DNA from: Opitutaceae bacterium
GTDB lineage: Bacteria > Verrucomicrobiota > Verrucomicrobiae > Opitutales > Opitutaceae
Reading direction: 5' to 3'
Assembly (NCBI GenBank): GCA_031266495.1
Contig: JAISAX010000321.1
Span: forward strand, 1-8,847
DNA length: 8,847 nucleotides
Below, piece by piece: positions 1 through 7,902 of this stretch. The notes beneath the pieces are model-generated. The model was not told the DNA's origin. It ran no database searches and was given only the letters and a program-made list of their open reading frames with translations. Numbering within the stretch: the first letter of the stretch is position 1; each line of letters starts with the position of its first letter. The position numbers and the translations under genes were made by a program.

Positions 1-10
1 AACTCCCATT

Positions 11-32
11 CCCTCCCCTCCCCTCCCCCCCC
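11..32. repeat. Pyrimidine-rich CCCTC repeat upstream of lpdA
   Basis: About three CCCTC units run into a C8 tract (25-32), followed by an ACACAC stretch, directly before the lpdA start codon. No purine-rich Shine-Dalgarno sequence is present here. Any preceding gene, such as an E2 acyltransferase gene that often neighbours lpd, lies outside the window. Confidence 0.6.
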
Positions 33-48
33 ACACACACCACCAACA

Positions 49-1462
<1,414 letters not shown>

Positions 1463-1464
<2 letters not shown>

Positions 1465-1480
1465 CCGGTGTGCGCCGGTC
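1463..1480 (+). other. Stem-loop overlapping the lpdA stop codon
   Basis: A perfect 6-bp stem GACCGG/CCGGTC with a 6-nt loop begins inside the lpdA stop codon. There is no T-tract after it, so it is not a classical intrinsic terminator. It could stabilise the 3' end of the lpdA mRNA or assist termination, but that is a guess. Confidence 0.4.
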
Positions 1481-1520
1481 GCCCTGAAAATGGAACCGAA
1501 GGCAACGAAGGGAATTCGGG

Positions 1521-1687
1521 TTGAAACCGCTAAAGGACGCTGAAAACCGCTAAAAAAAAACCGGCCTGATCAGGAAATCAGGAGGCCGGGACACATGCGC
1601 CCGCCGGGTGCAGACGCCGCCGCATCGCCGGGGCATCCCGCCCGGCAATGCCTTGATTTAGCGTCCGTTAGCGCCCTTTAGCGGTTC
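1521..1687. repeat. Imperfect inverted repeat flanking the terminator
   Basis: The left arm (1521-1555) contains ACCGCTAAAGGACGC and a second ACCGCTAAA copy. The right arm (1657-1687) contains the near-complement GCGCCCTTTAGCGGT and another TTTAGCG. The arms differ at one or two positions in the core and enclose the minus-strand terminator. It resembles a dispersed intergenic palindromic element, but only this copy is seen in the window. Confidence 0.55.
1552..1589 (-). terminator. Rho-independent terminator for the minus-strand genes
   Basis: Read on the minus strand, a hairpin with arms CCGGCCT/AGGCCGG (1561-1589) and a possible inner GAT/ATC pairing is followed directly by nine T residues (complement of A1552-1560). 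This is the classic intrinsic terminator layout. It lies about 216 bp beyond the small lipoprotein gene. For plus-strand lpdA transcripts the A-run comes first and no T-tract follows, so it should act mainly on the minus strand. Confidence 0.75.
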
Positions 1688-1688
1688 A

Positions 1689-1704
1689 CCCCCCCCCCCC
1701 CCCC
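1689..1704. repeat. C16 homopolymer
   Basis: An uninterrupted run of 16 C lies in the convergent intergenic region downstream of the lipoprotein gene. Such runs are prone to replication slippage and sequencing error, so the exact length may vary. Confidence 0.9.
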
Positions 1705-1805
1705 TCCGCGCCAAAATGTGCGGAGAAGTCGGGCCATAGGGTTTTGCCCGGAACGCCAGCAGCCCCCCCCGGCTGTCTCGATCAGCCGGTTTTTCCGTTC
1801 GTTGT

Positions 1806-2087
1806 TCATTCCCGGGCTTCGTCACGGACGATCCGGGTATGCTCCTCGTCCAGCACGATGAGACGGCGCTCCATGCCCGGCACCGTGATGATGTGGAACG
1901 TATCTTTCCCCGTCGGCTTCCACGACACTTCATACACGTAGGCATCCGGATACCGTTTCCGGATGAGAGTCGCCTCCATCGGGTTTTTGTGGGCGGGCGA
2001 GCCGCAGCCCGCCAGCGCCAGTATCAGGGACATCCCTGCAGCCATTTTTGGTCTCATCTTTATCATTCGTGATTCGTGATTCGTCAT
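1806..2087 (-). CDS. Small predicted lipoprotein
   Basis: This 93-aa product is probably an envelope lipoprotein of unknown function. It has a basic n-region (MIKMRPK), a short hydrophobic stretch and a clean lipobox LAGC with the lipidated Cys at residue 28. The mature part is about 65 residues, including PDAYVYEVSWKPTGKDTF and a charged C-terminus. The start at 2087 is chosen because GGAG lies 5 nt upstream. ATGs at 2066 and 2057 are alternatives that give a more usual signal peptide (Cys at 21 or 18), and the first residues from 2087 are encoded by a GAATNNN heptamer repeat, so they may not be real protein. It lies 80 bp downstream of a broken gene on the same strand and upstream of a terminator. 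I do not recognise the family. The lipoprotein call is fairly sure; the function is unknown. Confidence 0.7.
   Translation of the reverse strand: MTNHESRMIKMRPKMAAGMSLILALAGCGSPAHKNPMEATLIRKRYPDAYVYEVSWKPTGKDTFHIITVPGMERRLIVLDEEHTRIVRDEARE
2064..2087 (-). repeat. GAATNNN heptamer repeat at the lipoprotein gene start
   Basis: On the minus strand GAAT recurs three times at exact 7-nt spacing (GAATCAC, GAATCAC, GAATGAT). It overlaps the proposed start codon of the lipoprotein gene. The same GAATNNN period recurs in the inverted repeat at 3008-3084. Confidence 0.65.
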
Positions 2088-2115
2088 TTCTTCTCCCCCC
2101 CTGCCCCCCCGCCCC
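2088..2115 (-). promoter_or_regulatory. G-rich leader and ribosome binding site of the lipoprotein gene
   Basis: On the minus strand three G runs (G4, G7, G7, separated by C and CA) lead straight into GGAGAAGAA and then ATG 2087. The GGAG is a good Shine-Dalgarno sequence with 5-nt spacing. The G runs could fold into a quadruplex in DNA or mRNA and mask the site; this is inference from sequence pattern only. Confidence 0.45.
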
Positions 2116-2327
2116 GGCCGGTCTTCCACGATGGTGTCGAGCCACATCGTCACCTCGCGGCATCCCTCAGGGGACGATGGCGTGGAAGATTTCGGTCCAG
2201 GGGCCTTTCTGGCCGCGGGTGTTTTCCCAGCGGAAGATATATAGTAGAGGGTCTTGCCGCGTTCGCTTTCCCTGAAGTCGAGCGTGAGGGTGTGGGTGGT
2301 ATGAAGGGACGGGTGTGACCGGCAGGC

Positions 2328-2362
2328 GGGAGGGGCGGCGGGAGGGGCGGGAGGGGCGGGGG
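2328..2362. repeat. 9-bp GGGAGGGGC repeat
   Basis: Three copies of a 9-bp GGGAGGGGC unit (first and second separated by GGC) end in a G5 run. On the minus strand they encode a Pro/Ala stretch (PAPPAPPAAPP) in the broken gene. Related 9-bp units occur at 6230-6274 and 8250-8283. Confidence 0.75.
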
Positions 2363-2609
2363 TGACAACGAGGCCCGCGTGGCGGGCGGCAAGGTTTGCG
2401 TTGCCGGCAACGGACGTTCTGTTGCCGACGACAGGCATTTTGTTGTCGGCAACGGAAGGTTTGTTGCTGGCAACAGCGTTTCCGTTGCTGGCAACGGAGG
2501 TTTCGTTGTCGGCAACGGAGGGTCCGGAGGGGGCTCCGCAGGCTCCGTTGCTGGCAACGGCGTTTCTGCCGCCGACAACAAAAGCCCTGTTGCCAGCAAC
2601 GGAAAGGAG
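2358..2609. repeat. 21-bp palindromic tandem repeat, 12 units
   Basis: Twelve exactly 21-bp units run without gaps; eight or nine are well conserved and the two at the 2358 end are decayed. The core is the dyad GTTGCYGGCAAC or GTTGTCGGCAAC, followed by a variable 9-nt part. Unit 2526-2546 has diverged to a GGAG/CTCC form. On the minus strand each unit is seven codons in phase, consensus xxSVA(D/S/G)N. There are no unique spacers, so it is not a CRISPR array. The 21-bp period equals two helical turns, which also suits an array of protein binding sites. Confidence 0.85.
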
Positions 2610-2872
2610 GCGGCGAACCGGGGTTGCCGCGGCGGACCGGAAACAGGAGGCCGGGGACGGCGCACCGCGGCGGGCGACAGGAGAAATGGACTGGAAGGGA
2701 AGCGACATGGGAAGGACGAGGGCGTCACGAGGAGGCATCCCGGCCACTTCTGCGGGGGCGCTTCCGGGGATATCCCGAAAGCGGCCCACCGGCTGCGGTG
2801 GCGCGAGATACCCATCTCCTCTGATGCCGACAACGACAACAAGGCCAAATCGTGAAAGCGGGACGATGTGTT

Positions 2873-2902
2873 TATATATCCATACGGGCCATTAATATCC
2901 AA
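2873..2902 (-). promoter_or_regulatory. Possible promoter for the minus-strand genes
   Basis: On the minus strand TTGGAT (2902-2897) and TATATA (2878-2873) are separated by 18 bp, close to a sigma-70 pattern. It is AT-rich against a GC-rich background and points toward the broken gene and lipoprotein gene. If real, the broken gene would start downstream, for example at the ATG near 2815. Prediction only. Confidence 0.3.
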
Positions 2903-2929
2903 TGAGGTGCAATTGACGTTGCCGGAGCG

Positions 2930-2969
2930 GCGGCATTCCTGCCGCTGCGACGAGGCGCGAAGCGCCTCG
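2930..2969. repeat. Pair of GC-rich hairpins
   Basis: Two hairpins lie in tandem: GCGGCA/TGCCGC with a 4-nt loop (2930-2945) and CGAGGCGC/GCGCCTCG with a GAA loop (2951-2969). Neither has a T-tract. They lie in the gap between the divergent broken gene and ABC exporter and look like an intergenic palindromic element. The rest of 2903-3188 holds no credible gene. Confidence 0.6.
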
Positions 2970-3007
2970 CCGGGCTGATCGGCGGAGAGGAGCCCCTTGC
3001 GGAGCTA

Positions 3008-3084
3008 ATGAAGAATGCAGAATGGGGAATGCGGGGGATGTTTCGACTGCGGGTTCCGGACATTCTTCATTCTGCATTCTTCAT
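3008..3084. repeat. Long inverted repeat made of GAATNNN heptamers
   Basis: The arms 3008-3031 and 3061-3084 are inverted copies with two mismatches over 24 bp and a loop of about 29 nt. Each arm contains GAAT three times at 7-nt spacing. The structure could form a cruciform in DNA or a strong hairpin in the leader of the ABC exporter transcript, about 105 nt before its start codon. Confidence 0.8.
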
Positions 3085-3188
3085 TGGGTTGCACCCGGCC
3101 CGGGAACTGCCCGTTGACGGGGCTTGCATGGGACGGCACGCGCTCTTTTTCTGCCGTCCCTGCCGTTCCCGACCTCCAAACGATACTT

Positions 3189-4952
3189 ATGGCCTCCGAC
3201 CTCCGCCGTTTTCGACCCTACATCCGTTATTTGAAGCCCGTGCGGTGGGCATTCGCGGGGGCGATCCTGTTTGGCATCCTGGCCGGTATCGGCAACGCCG
3301 TCGCATTGCCCTGGCTGATGGAAAAGGTGTTGCCGCAGATGTTCGCCGCCACCGCGCAACGCGTGCCCCTCTGGCGCATGGCCCTGGTCGCGGCATTGAT
3401 CCCGGGCGTTTTCATTTTCCGCAACATCATGGGTTACCTCAACGTTTACCTGCTCCAGTATTGCGGCACGCGGATACTCGAATTGTTGCGGCTGGATTTT
3501 TTCCGCAAACTGCAACTCCTGCCGATTTCGTTTTTCCAGGGGCAGCGCAACGGCGACCTGATTTCGCGTGGCATGGCGGATACCAACCAGCTCCAGGCGA
3601 CGATGAGCCACCTGGCCAACGACCTCCTGCAGCAGCCGGTCACGCTGGCCGCCGCCCTGGGATATGTGAGCTACCTGGCGTTTATGAAAGAAGGCGTGAT
3701 GATGGTGCTGGTTTGCCTGATCGTCGTGCCGCTGTGCGTCCTGCCCATCCGTTACGCGGGCAAGAAAGTCGTCCGGCGGGCCAGCCAACTCCAGCGCGAA
3801 CTGGGTTCGGTGACCAATGTGATGAGCGAAAACCTCGGAGCGGCCCGCGAAGTGCGCGCCTTCGGCATCGAGGCGCGCGAGACGGCCCGGTTCGGCGCGC
3901 GCACGCGCCAGCTCCTCACCTACCAGATGAAAATCGTCAAATACTCCAAGGCGATCAGCCCCGGCATCGAAATCATCTCCTCGTTCGGCATCGCGATGAC
4001 CCTGATCTACGCCTACCACGTCCGGCTGGGCTGGGAGACGTTCATGGCGATCCTGGCGCTGCTGTACGCCTGTTACGGACCCATCAAAAAACTGGGCGAA
4101 CTGAGCAACAACATGAAACGCGGGCTGGCCTCGCTCGACCGGATCGAGGAAGTCTTGAACGAGCCGGTTACGATCACCGATCCCGCCCGCCCCGTGAACA
4201 TCGGGCGGCTGCGCGGCGACCTCGCCTTCGGGCACGTGACCTTCGCCTACGGGACGGAGCCGGTGCTCGCCGACGTGACCATCACCCTGCCGGCCGGCAC
4301 GGTCTGCGCGCTGGTCGGGCCGAGCGGCGCGGGGAAATCCACCTTTGCCAACCTCGTGCCGCGCTTTTTCGACCCCGGCGCCGGCCGCGTGACGATCGAC
4401 GGCATCGACATCCGCGACATGCGCCTGGCCGACCTGCGCGGCAACATCGCGCTCGTTTCGCAGGAGGCGATTCTCTTCAACGACACCATATACGAAAACC
4501 TCCTGCTCAGCCGACCCGGCGCCACGCGCGCGGAGGTCGAGCAGGCGGCGCGCGATGCCTATGCGCACGAGTTCATCCTCACGCTGCCCAACGGCTATGA
4601 AACGATCGTCGGCGAACGCGGCGCCTCGCTTTCCGGCGGGCAGCGCCAGCGGGTGGCCCTCGCCCGGGCGTTTTTGCGCAACGCCCCAATCCTCATCCTC
4701 GACGAGGCCACCAGCGCGCTCGACAGCGAAAGCGAGGCCATGATCCGGAAAAGCCTGACCAAGCTCGTCCGGGGCAAGACGGTGCTCATGATTGCCCACC
4801 GGTTTTCCACGATCCGGGACGCCACCATGATCCTGCTCTTCAACGAAGGCCGCATCGTCGCCCGCGGACCCCACGCCGAACTCTATGCGAGCAGCCCGCT
4901 CTATCGCGGACTCTACGACCAACAAAACACCGGCGCGATGCCGCCAGGGTGA
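3189..4952 (+). CDS. MsbA-like ABC exporter (fused TMD-NBD half transporter)
   Basis: This 587-aa inner-membrane protein should act as a homodimer that uses ATP to export a lipid (MsbA-type lipid A core flipping), a drug or another hydrophobic substrate. The N-terminal half has about six membrane segments (roughly 21-41, 62-80, two within 150-185, 262-278, 283-298). The C-terminal ATPase has Walker A GPSGAGKST (377-385), Q-loop Gln425, signature LSGGQ (481-485), Walker B ILILDEA (501-507), D-loop SALD (509-512) and switch His537, so it should be active. Start 3189 is preferred over an in-frame ATG at 3015, because the extra 58 residues are encoded by the inverted repeat and do not look like protein, and 587 aa matches the family. 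No clear Shine-Dalgarno sequence is present. The VOC gene follows 85 bp later. MsbA is the closest family I recognise; the substrate is not certain. Confidence 0.9.
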   Translation: MASDLRRFRPYIRYLKPVRWAFAGAILFGILAGIGNAVALPWLMEKVLPQMFAATAQRVPLWRMALVAALIPGVFIFRNIMGYLNVYLLQYCGTRILELLRLDFFRKLQLLPISFFQGQRNGDLISRGMADTNQLQATMSHLANDLLQQPVTLAAALGYVSYLAFMKEGVMMVLVCLIVVPLCVLPIRYAGKKVVRRASQLQRELGSVTNVMSENLGAAREVRAFGIEARETARFGARTRQLLTYQMKIVKYSKAISPGIEIISSFGIAMTLIYAYHVRLGWETFMAILALLYACYGPIKKLGELSNNMKRGLASLDRIEEVLNEPVTITDPARPVNIGRLRGDLAFGHVTFAYGTEPVLADVTITLPAGTVCALVGPSGAGKSTFANLVPRFFDPGAGRVTIDGIDIRDMRLADLRGNIALVSQEAILFNDTIYENLLLSRPGATRAEVEQAARDAYAHEFILTLPNGYETIVGERGASLSGGQRQRVALARAFLRNAPILILDEATSALDSESEAMIRKSLTKLVRGKTVLMIAHRFSTIRDATMILLFNEGRIVARGPHAELYASSPLYRGLYDQQNTGAMPPG

Positions 4953-5037
4953 ACCCGTCCACTGTGTTTCCACACCGGCAACCTTCGCTTGCGTCACCGT
5001 CGTTTGTCATGCTCGATTCCGACACTCAACACACACC

Positions 5038-5487
5038 ATGAGCACAACCACCACCACCTCCACCACCACCACCTCCTCCTCCACCCGCCCCGCCATCACA
5101 TTCGCCGCCGAGCACGTCGCCTGGCAGGCCTCCGACCCGGTCGCCGTCGCCGCCTGGTACGTCAAACACCTCGGATTCGAGATCGTGCGCCAGGGCCCCG
5201 CGCCCGTGCACATGCACTTCATCGCCGACGCCACGCGCCGCCTCGTCATCGAGATCTACAAAAACCCCCAGGCCAGCGTTCCCGATTACCACACATGGAA
5301 CCCGCTTCACCTCCACGTTGCCTTTGCCGTGGAAAATCCCGCCGCCGCCTGCGACCATCTCCTCTCCAACGGCGCCACCCTCGACGCCGCCCTCGAAGAC
5401 CTCCCCAACGGCGACCAGATCATCATGCTCCGCGACCCCTGGGGTTTCGCCGTGCAAATCCTCAAACGCGCCAGGCCAATGCTCTGA
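5038..5487 (+). CDS. VOC (glyoxalase/bleomycin resistance) superfamily protein
   Basis: This 149-aa single-domain cytoplasmic protein has the paired beta-alpha-beta-beta-beta layout of the vicinal oxygen chelate fold. The first module starts at AAEHVAWQASDPVAVAAWY with candidate metal ligands His26 and Glu72 (VIEIY). The second starts at HLHVAFAVENPAAACDHL with His93 and ends LRDPWGFAVQIL, where the usual final Glu is replaced by Gln140, so metal binding or activity may differ from lactoylglutathione lyase. The first 16 residues are a Thr/Ser tract (MSTTTTTSTTTTSSST) encoded by ACC/TCC-type repeats and are probably disordered. ATG 5038 is chosen over an in-frame ATG at 4885 that lies inside the exporter gene. 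It probably shares a transcript with the exporter upstream. Enzymatic substrate cannot be told. Confidence 0.85.
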   Translation: MSTTTTTSTTTTSSSTRPAITFAAEHVAWQASDPVAVAAWYVKHLGFEIVRQGPAPVHMHFIADATRRLVIEIYKNPQASVPDYHTWNPLHLHVAFAVENPAAACDHLLSNGATLDAALEDLPNGDQIIMLRDPWGFAVQILKRARPML

Positions 5488-5544
5488 CCACTGGCGAGAC
5501 TCGCGCCCGCCCCCCTCCCGACGGGTTTACCGTTGGCGTTCCGG

Positions 5545-7797
5545 CTACGGTTCCATAGGTTCCAGTAAATCGACCAAAGCACCCGCTGACGACGTGGAAA
5601 CGACAATACGCAAGTTGCCATCCGGTTCATTCGCGCGCGCGCGGCCTCCGCGCAGGAAGGCGTTTGCCGCTTCGGGAGAAAGCGTCCGGGCGCGCGCATC
5701 GACCGGATTGACCAGCAAAATCTTCTGATCCGGCAAGGCCGCGAGGATATCCGGCACATCGTATTCCAGAACCGCACCCGCCGCGACCGAAGGCACAAAT
5801 CCGGGATGGTACTCTCTCTCGTTGACCAGCGATTCCATCGAAGCGAGCGGCTCGATCAGGACGATTTCCGAAAACCGCGCGCCCAGGAAAACCGCGTGCA
5901 GCAAAGCCCCCGAATGGACGCCTCTGGCGACGGCCACAACCGGCGCGGCCCGGCCCGCGTTGACGACGCCCTCCAGCACCCGGATCTCCTCGATATGCAC
6001 CGCCAGCAAACTCTTGCCCGTCTGGAGACCGAGGAACCAGAGATTGAACGAAACACCCCCGATGCAGGCATCCCCCTGCCTGGCAATACGCCCGTTGGCG
6101 AGTTCACCGCAACCGCCCAGGTCGGCGACAATCACCTCGTGCCCCAGGCGCGCGAGCAAGTCGGCAATCTCGCCGGGCTGGACGGCTGCGGCCTTGCCCC
6201 GATCGTCCAGCACCAGGAACGCCCTGCCGCCCGGAGCGCCCGGAGCGGCGGGCGCGGCGGGCGCGGCGGGAGCCAGCCGGAGAAAAGGCAGCGGATAACC
6301 GCCCGGACCGGGAACCATGTACTTCTCCACCGAATACGAAGGACGCCTAATGCGTCCGGAAAAAACGGATACCGGTGCGACATCCGGAGGCGCCTCGTAG
6401 CCGGTGAGGGCGACAACCCTTTCGCGCAGAGCGGAAGCGGAAGCGAAAGCCGCCGCAGGGACGCCACCGGAGGCGCCCCGCCGGGCGCGCAGACCGGCCT
6501 GCGCATGGCTCCGGCTCAACGAAAAGAGCGTTTCCCCGCCAAGGCCGCCGTCAGCATAGACGCTGCCGGTCGAGGTGACGTGCAATTTCTCCGGCTCAAG
6601 AGAGCCGACCGGCTCGTCGTCCGGCGAGCCAGGATTGGCGAGATGTTCCTGAAAAAAGGCGCAGACAGCCTCGCGATTCTTTCGGGTGGAAGCATGAGGC
6701 GCGTCATCCTCGACCATCCGGAGATTGCCCTCCCGCCCCCAGGCCCGCCACGCGCCGCGAGCCTCGGCAAACACATCACGCGCCCCCTGGATGCTGAAAA
6801 AATCGTTGGTGGTGCTGACGACAAGAGTGGGCCGCGGAGCGCGCGCGATGAGGAAATCGCCGATATCCAGACCACTGGCAATGCCGCGGAGCAAATTTTG
6901 TTCGGCATCCTGAAGGCCCCGTGAACGAAGAAGTTTTTCCAGCGAAGTGATGTAACATTCCGGGGCGGCGGCGGCGATCCGGGGATCAACCGCGGCGATC
7001 CAGGCGGATTGGGTGCCGCCGCCCGAACGCCCGGTGATGCCGATGCGGGCGGCGTCGATCCCGGGCCGGCTGACAAGATAGTCGATGGCGCGGATGCCAT
7101 CCCACACAAAGTACCAGGCAGGCGGACGCCCGGCAATGAACGACTGGACGCCCGGGTACGAATGCTCGTGCGTCGGCCCGAAACGCGAAGAACCATCCGT
7201 ATTGAAATACTGGATTCGCTCGCCCTGGCCGACGGGATCAAAGGCAAGGACGGCGAACCCCTTTCTGGCGTAGTTGAGAATGTTGCGCTGGTAGGCGGGA
7301 AACCGGAACCCCTCGACGGCATGTCCGGAGCAGTAAACGATGGCGGGAAGTTTTCCCGAAGGAGAGAGGCGGGAACGGGGGGGGGGGAGGAAGAGAGCGG
7401 CGGTGACGTGGTAGCCGGGCAGCGATTCGAAGTGCAGCTTTTCGATTGTCACCCCCTCGTGCACCAGGGTACCCGTGATCACGGGATTCAGCGGAGGCCT
7501 GGCGGAAGGAAACTCGCCAAGAGTGCTGCGCAGGGCGTCGCGGATCCGCGACTGACGCCGTTGCCAGTCGTCAAGGGTTTCCAGCCGGGCGAGGGAAGCC
7601 TTGCGCTGTTCGAGCCGTGCGTAGGCCCGGCGGCTGAGCTGCCGGTAAAGAAAATCCGTCTGTTCACTGTAGTCGTTCCAGTAAGAAAAGACGGAAAGAT
7701 CTTCTTGCGAGTCTTGCGAGTGAACAGGGTCGATGATGGCAAGCATGATGATGACAAGGGTCGGGAAAAGTCCGGGAGCCGGAAGACGGGAGAACAT
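5545..7797 (-). CDS. Secreted acetylxylan-esterase-like alpha/beta hydrolase, two domains
   Basis: This 750-aa protein probably removes acetyl or other ester groups from hemicellulose outside the cytoplasm. A signal peptide is visible (hydrophobic stretch about 10-22, cleavage near VHS at 27). The catalytic domain (about 35-390) has the nucleophile elbow GRSGGG with Ser258, a likely acid Asp332 (TTNDFF) and His368 (DAPHAS), giving a full triad. A Pro/Ala linker (about 509-523), encoded by a 9-bp repeat, leads to a second alpha/beta-hydrolase-like domain (about 525-750) without a recognisable triad. Start 7797 is chosen because it gives the signal peptide; the reading frame stays open upstream to 8586 but that part is antisense to the AraC gene. 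A C11 tract (coding strand) lies in frame at residues about 137-141. It is transcribed divergently from the AraC-type gene, its likely regulator. The broad family is fairly sure, the exact substrate not. Confidence 0.85.
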   Translation of the reverse strand: MFSRLPAPGLFPTLVIIMLAIIDPVHSQDSQEDLSVFSYWNDYSEQTDFLYRQLSRRAYARLEQRKASLARLETLDDWQRRQSRIRDALRSTLGEFPSARPPLNPVITGTLVHEGVTIEKLHFESLPGYHVTAALFLPPPRSRLSPSGKLPAIVYCSGHAVEGFRFPAYQRNILNYARKGFAVLAFDPVGQGERIQYFNTDGSSRFGPTHEHSYPGVQSFIAGRPPAWYFVWDGIRAIDYLVSRPGIDAARIGITGRSGGGTQSAWIAAVDPRIAAAAPECYITSLEKLLRSRGLQDAEQNLLRGIASGLDIGDFLIARAPRPTLVVSTTNDFFSIQGARDVFAEARGAWRAWGREGNLRMVEDDAPHASTRKNREAVCAFFQEHLANPGSPDDEPVGSLEPEKLHVTSTGSVYADGGLGGETLFSLSRSHAQAGLRARRGASGGVPAAAFASASALRERVVALTGYEAPPDVAPVSVFSGRIRRPSYSVEKYMVPGPGGYPLPFLRLAPAAPAAPAAPGAPGGRAFLVLDDRGKAAAVQPGEIADLLARLGHEVIVADLGGCGELANGRIARQGDACIGGVSFNLWFLGLQTGKSLLAVHIEEIRVLEGVVNAGRAAPVVAVARGVHSGALLHAVFLGARFSEIVLIEPLASMESLVNEREYHPGFVPSVAAGAVLEYDVPDILAALPDQKILLVNPVDARARTLSPEAANAFLRGGRARANEPDGNLRIVVSTSSAGALVDLLEPMEP
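6230..6274. repeat. 9-bp GC-rich repeat inside the esterase gene
   Basis: Five 9-bp units (two CCCGGAGCG, two GCGGGCGCG, one GCGGGAGCC) encode an Ala/Pro tripeptide repeat between the two esterase domains. Because the unit is a multiple of three, copy-number change keeps the reading frame. Confidence 0.75.
7377..7387. repeat. G11 homopolymer within the esterase reading frame
   Basis: Eleven G on the plus strand are C11 in the esterase coding strand and encode part of LPPPR (about residues 137-141). The frame is open at this length; a gain or loss of one base would truncate the protein before Ser258. Confidence 0.85.
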
Positions 7798-7902
7798 CGG
7801 TGTAGTCGTATTTGAAACGGACCGCCAGGATACCACCTTGCCGCGGACTTGTGGAATGGCCGGGAAGATGAAATACATGGCAAAACCGAAACCGCAAACA
7901 GC
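7798..7902. promoter_or_regulatory. Divergent intergenic region between the esterase and AraC genes
   Basis: These 105 bp separate two divergent start codons and must hold both promoters and any AraC-type operator. I see no convincing -35/-10 pair, direct repeat or dyad on either strand, so the assignment rests on gene layout alone. Confidence 0.4.

Larger units (their letters stand above)
2167..2902 (-). pseudogene. Frameshifted gene with conserved RWENTRGQKGPW tail
   Basis: Reading across three minus-strand frames gives a broken protein. The C-terminal part runs HTLTLDFRESERGKTLYYI, then, after removing one TA unit from the run at 2237-2243, FRWENTRGQKGPWTEIFH and a stop at 2167. This resembles the end of a conserved hypothetical family I recall from Bacteroidota and Verrucomicrobiota (RGKTVYFALRWENTRGEKGPW-like). 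Before it come a Pro/Ala-rich segment and twelve heptapeptide repeats of consensus xxSVA(D/S/G)N. The N-terminal part, with FHDLALLSLSASEEMGIS and RWAAFGISPE, is in another frame, so a second shift near 2760 is likely. The 2902 end is a TTG codon and the true start is uncertain. The C-terminal match is the firm part; the N-terminal assignment is weak. It lies upstream of the lipoprotein gene and may once have been its operon partner. Function unknown. Confidence 0.5.

Noticed and set aside
2358..2609. CRISPR-like array
   Set aside because: Units abut without unique spacers and are only 21 bp, with variable flanks inside each unit.
2362..2895. Plus-strand protein with LLATE-type repeats
   Set aside because: The repeats are palindromic, so both strands give repeat peptides; conserved tail residues are only on the minus strand.
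3015..3188. N-terminal extension of the ABC exporter from ATG 3015
   Set aside because: The extra residues are encoded by the inverted repeat and leader, have no family likeness, and would exceed the usual length.
3081..4997. 638-aa minus-strand frame opposite the ABC exporter
   Set aside because: It has no recognisable domain and mirrors the codon pattern of the real exporter gene.
5026..5457. Minus-strand Gly/Val-rich protein opposite the VOC gene
   Set aside because: It is the antisense shadow of the Thr tract and of the conserved VOC frame.
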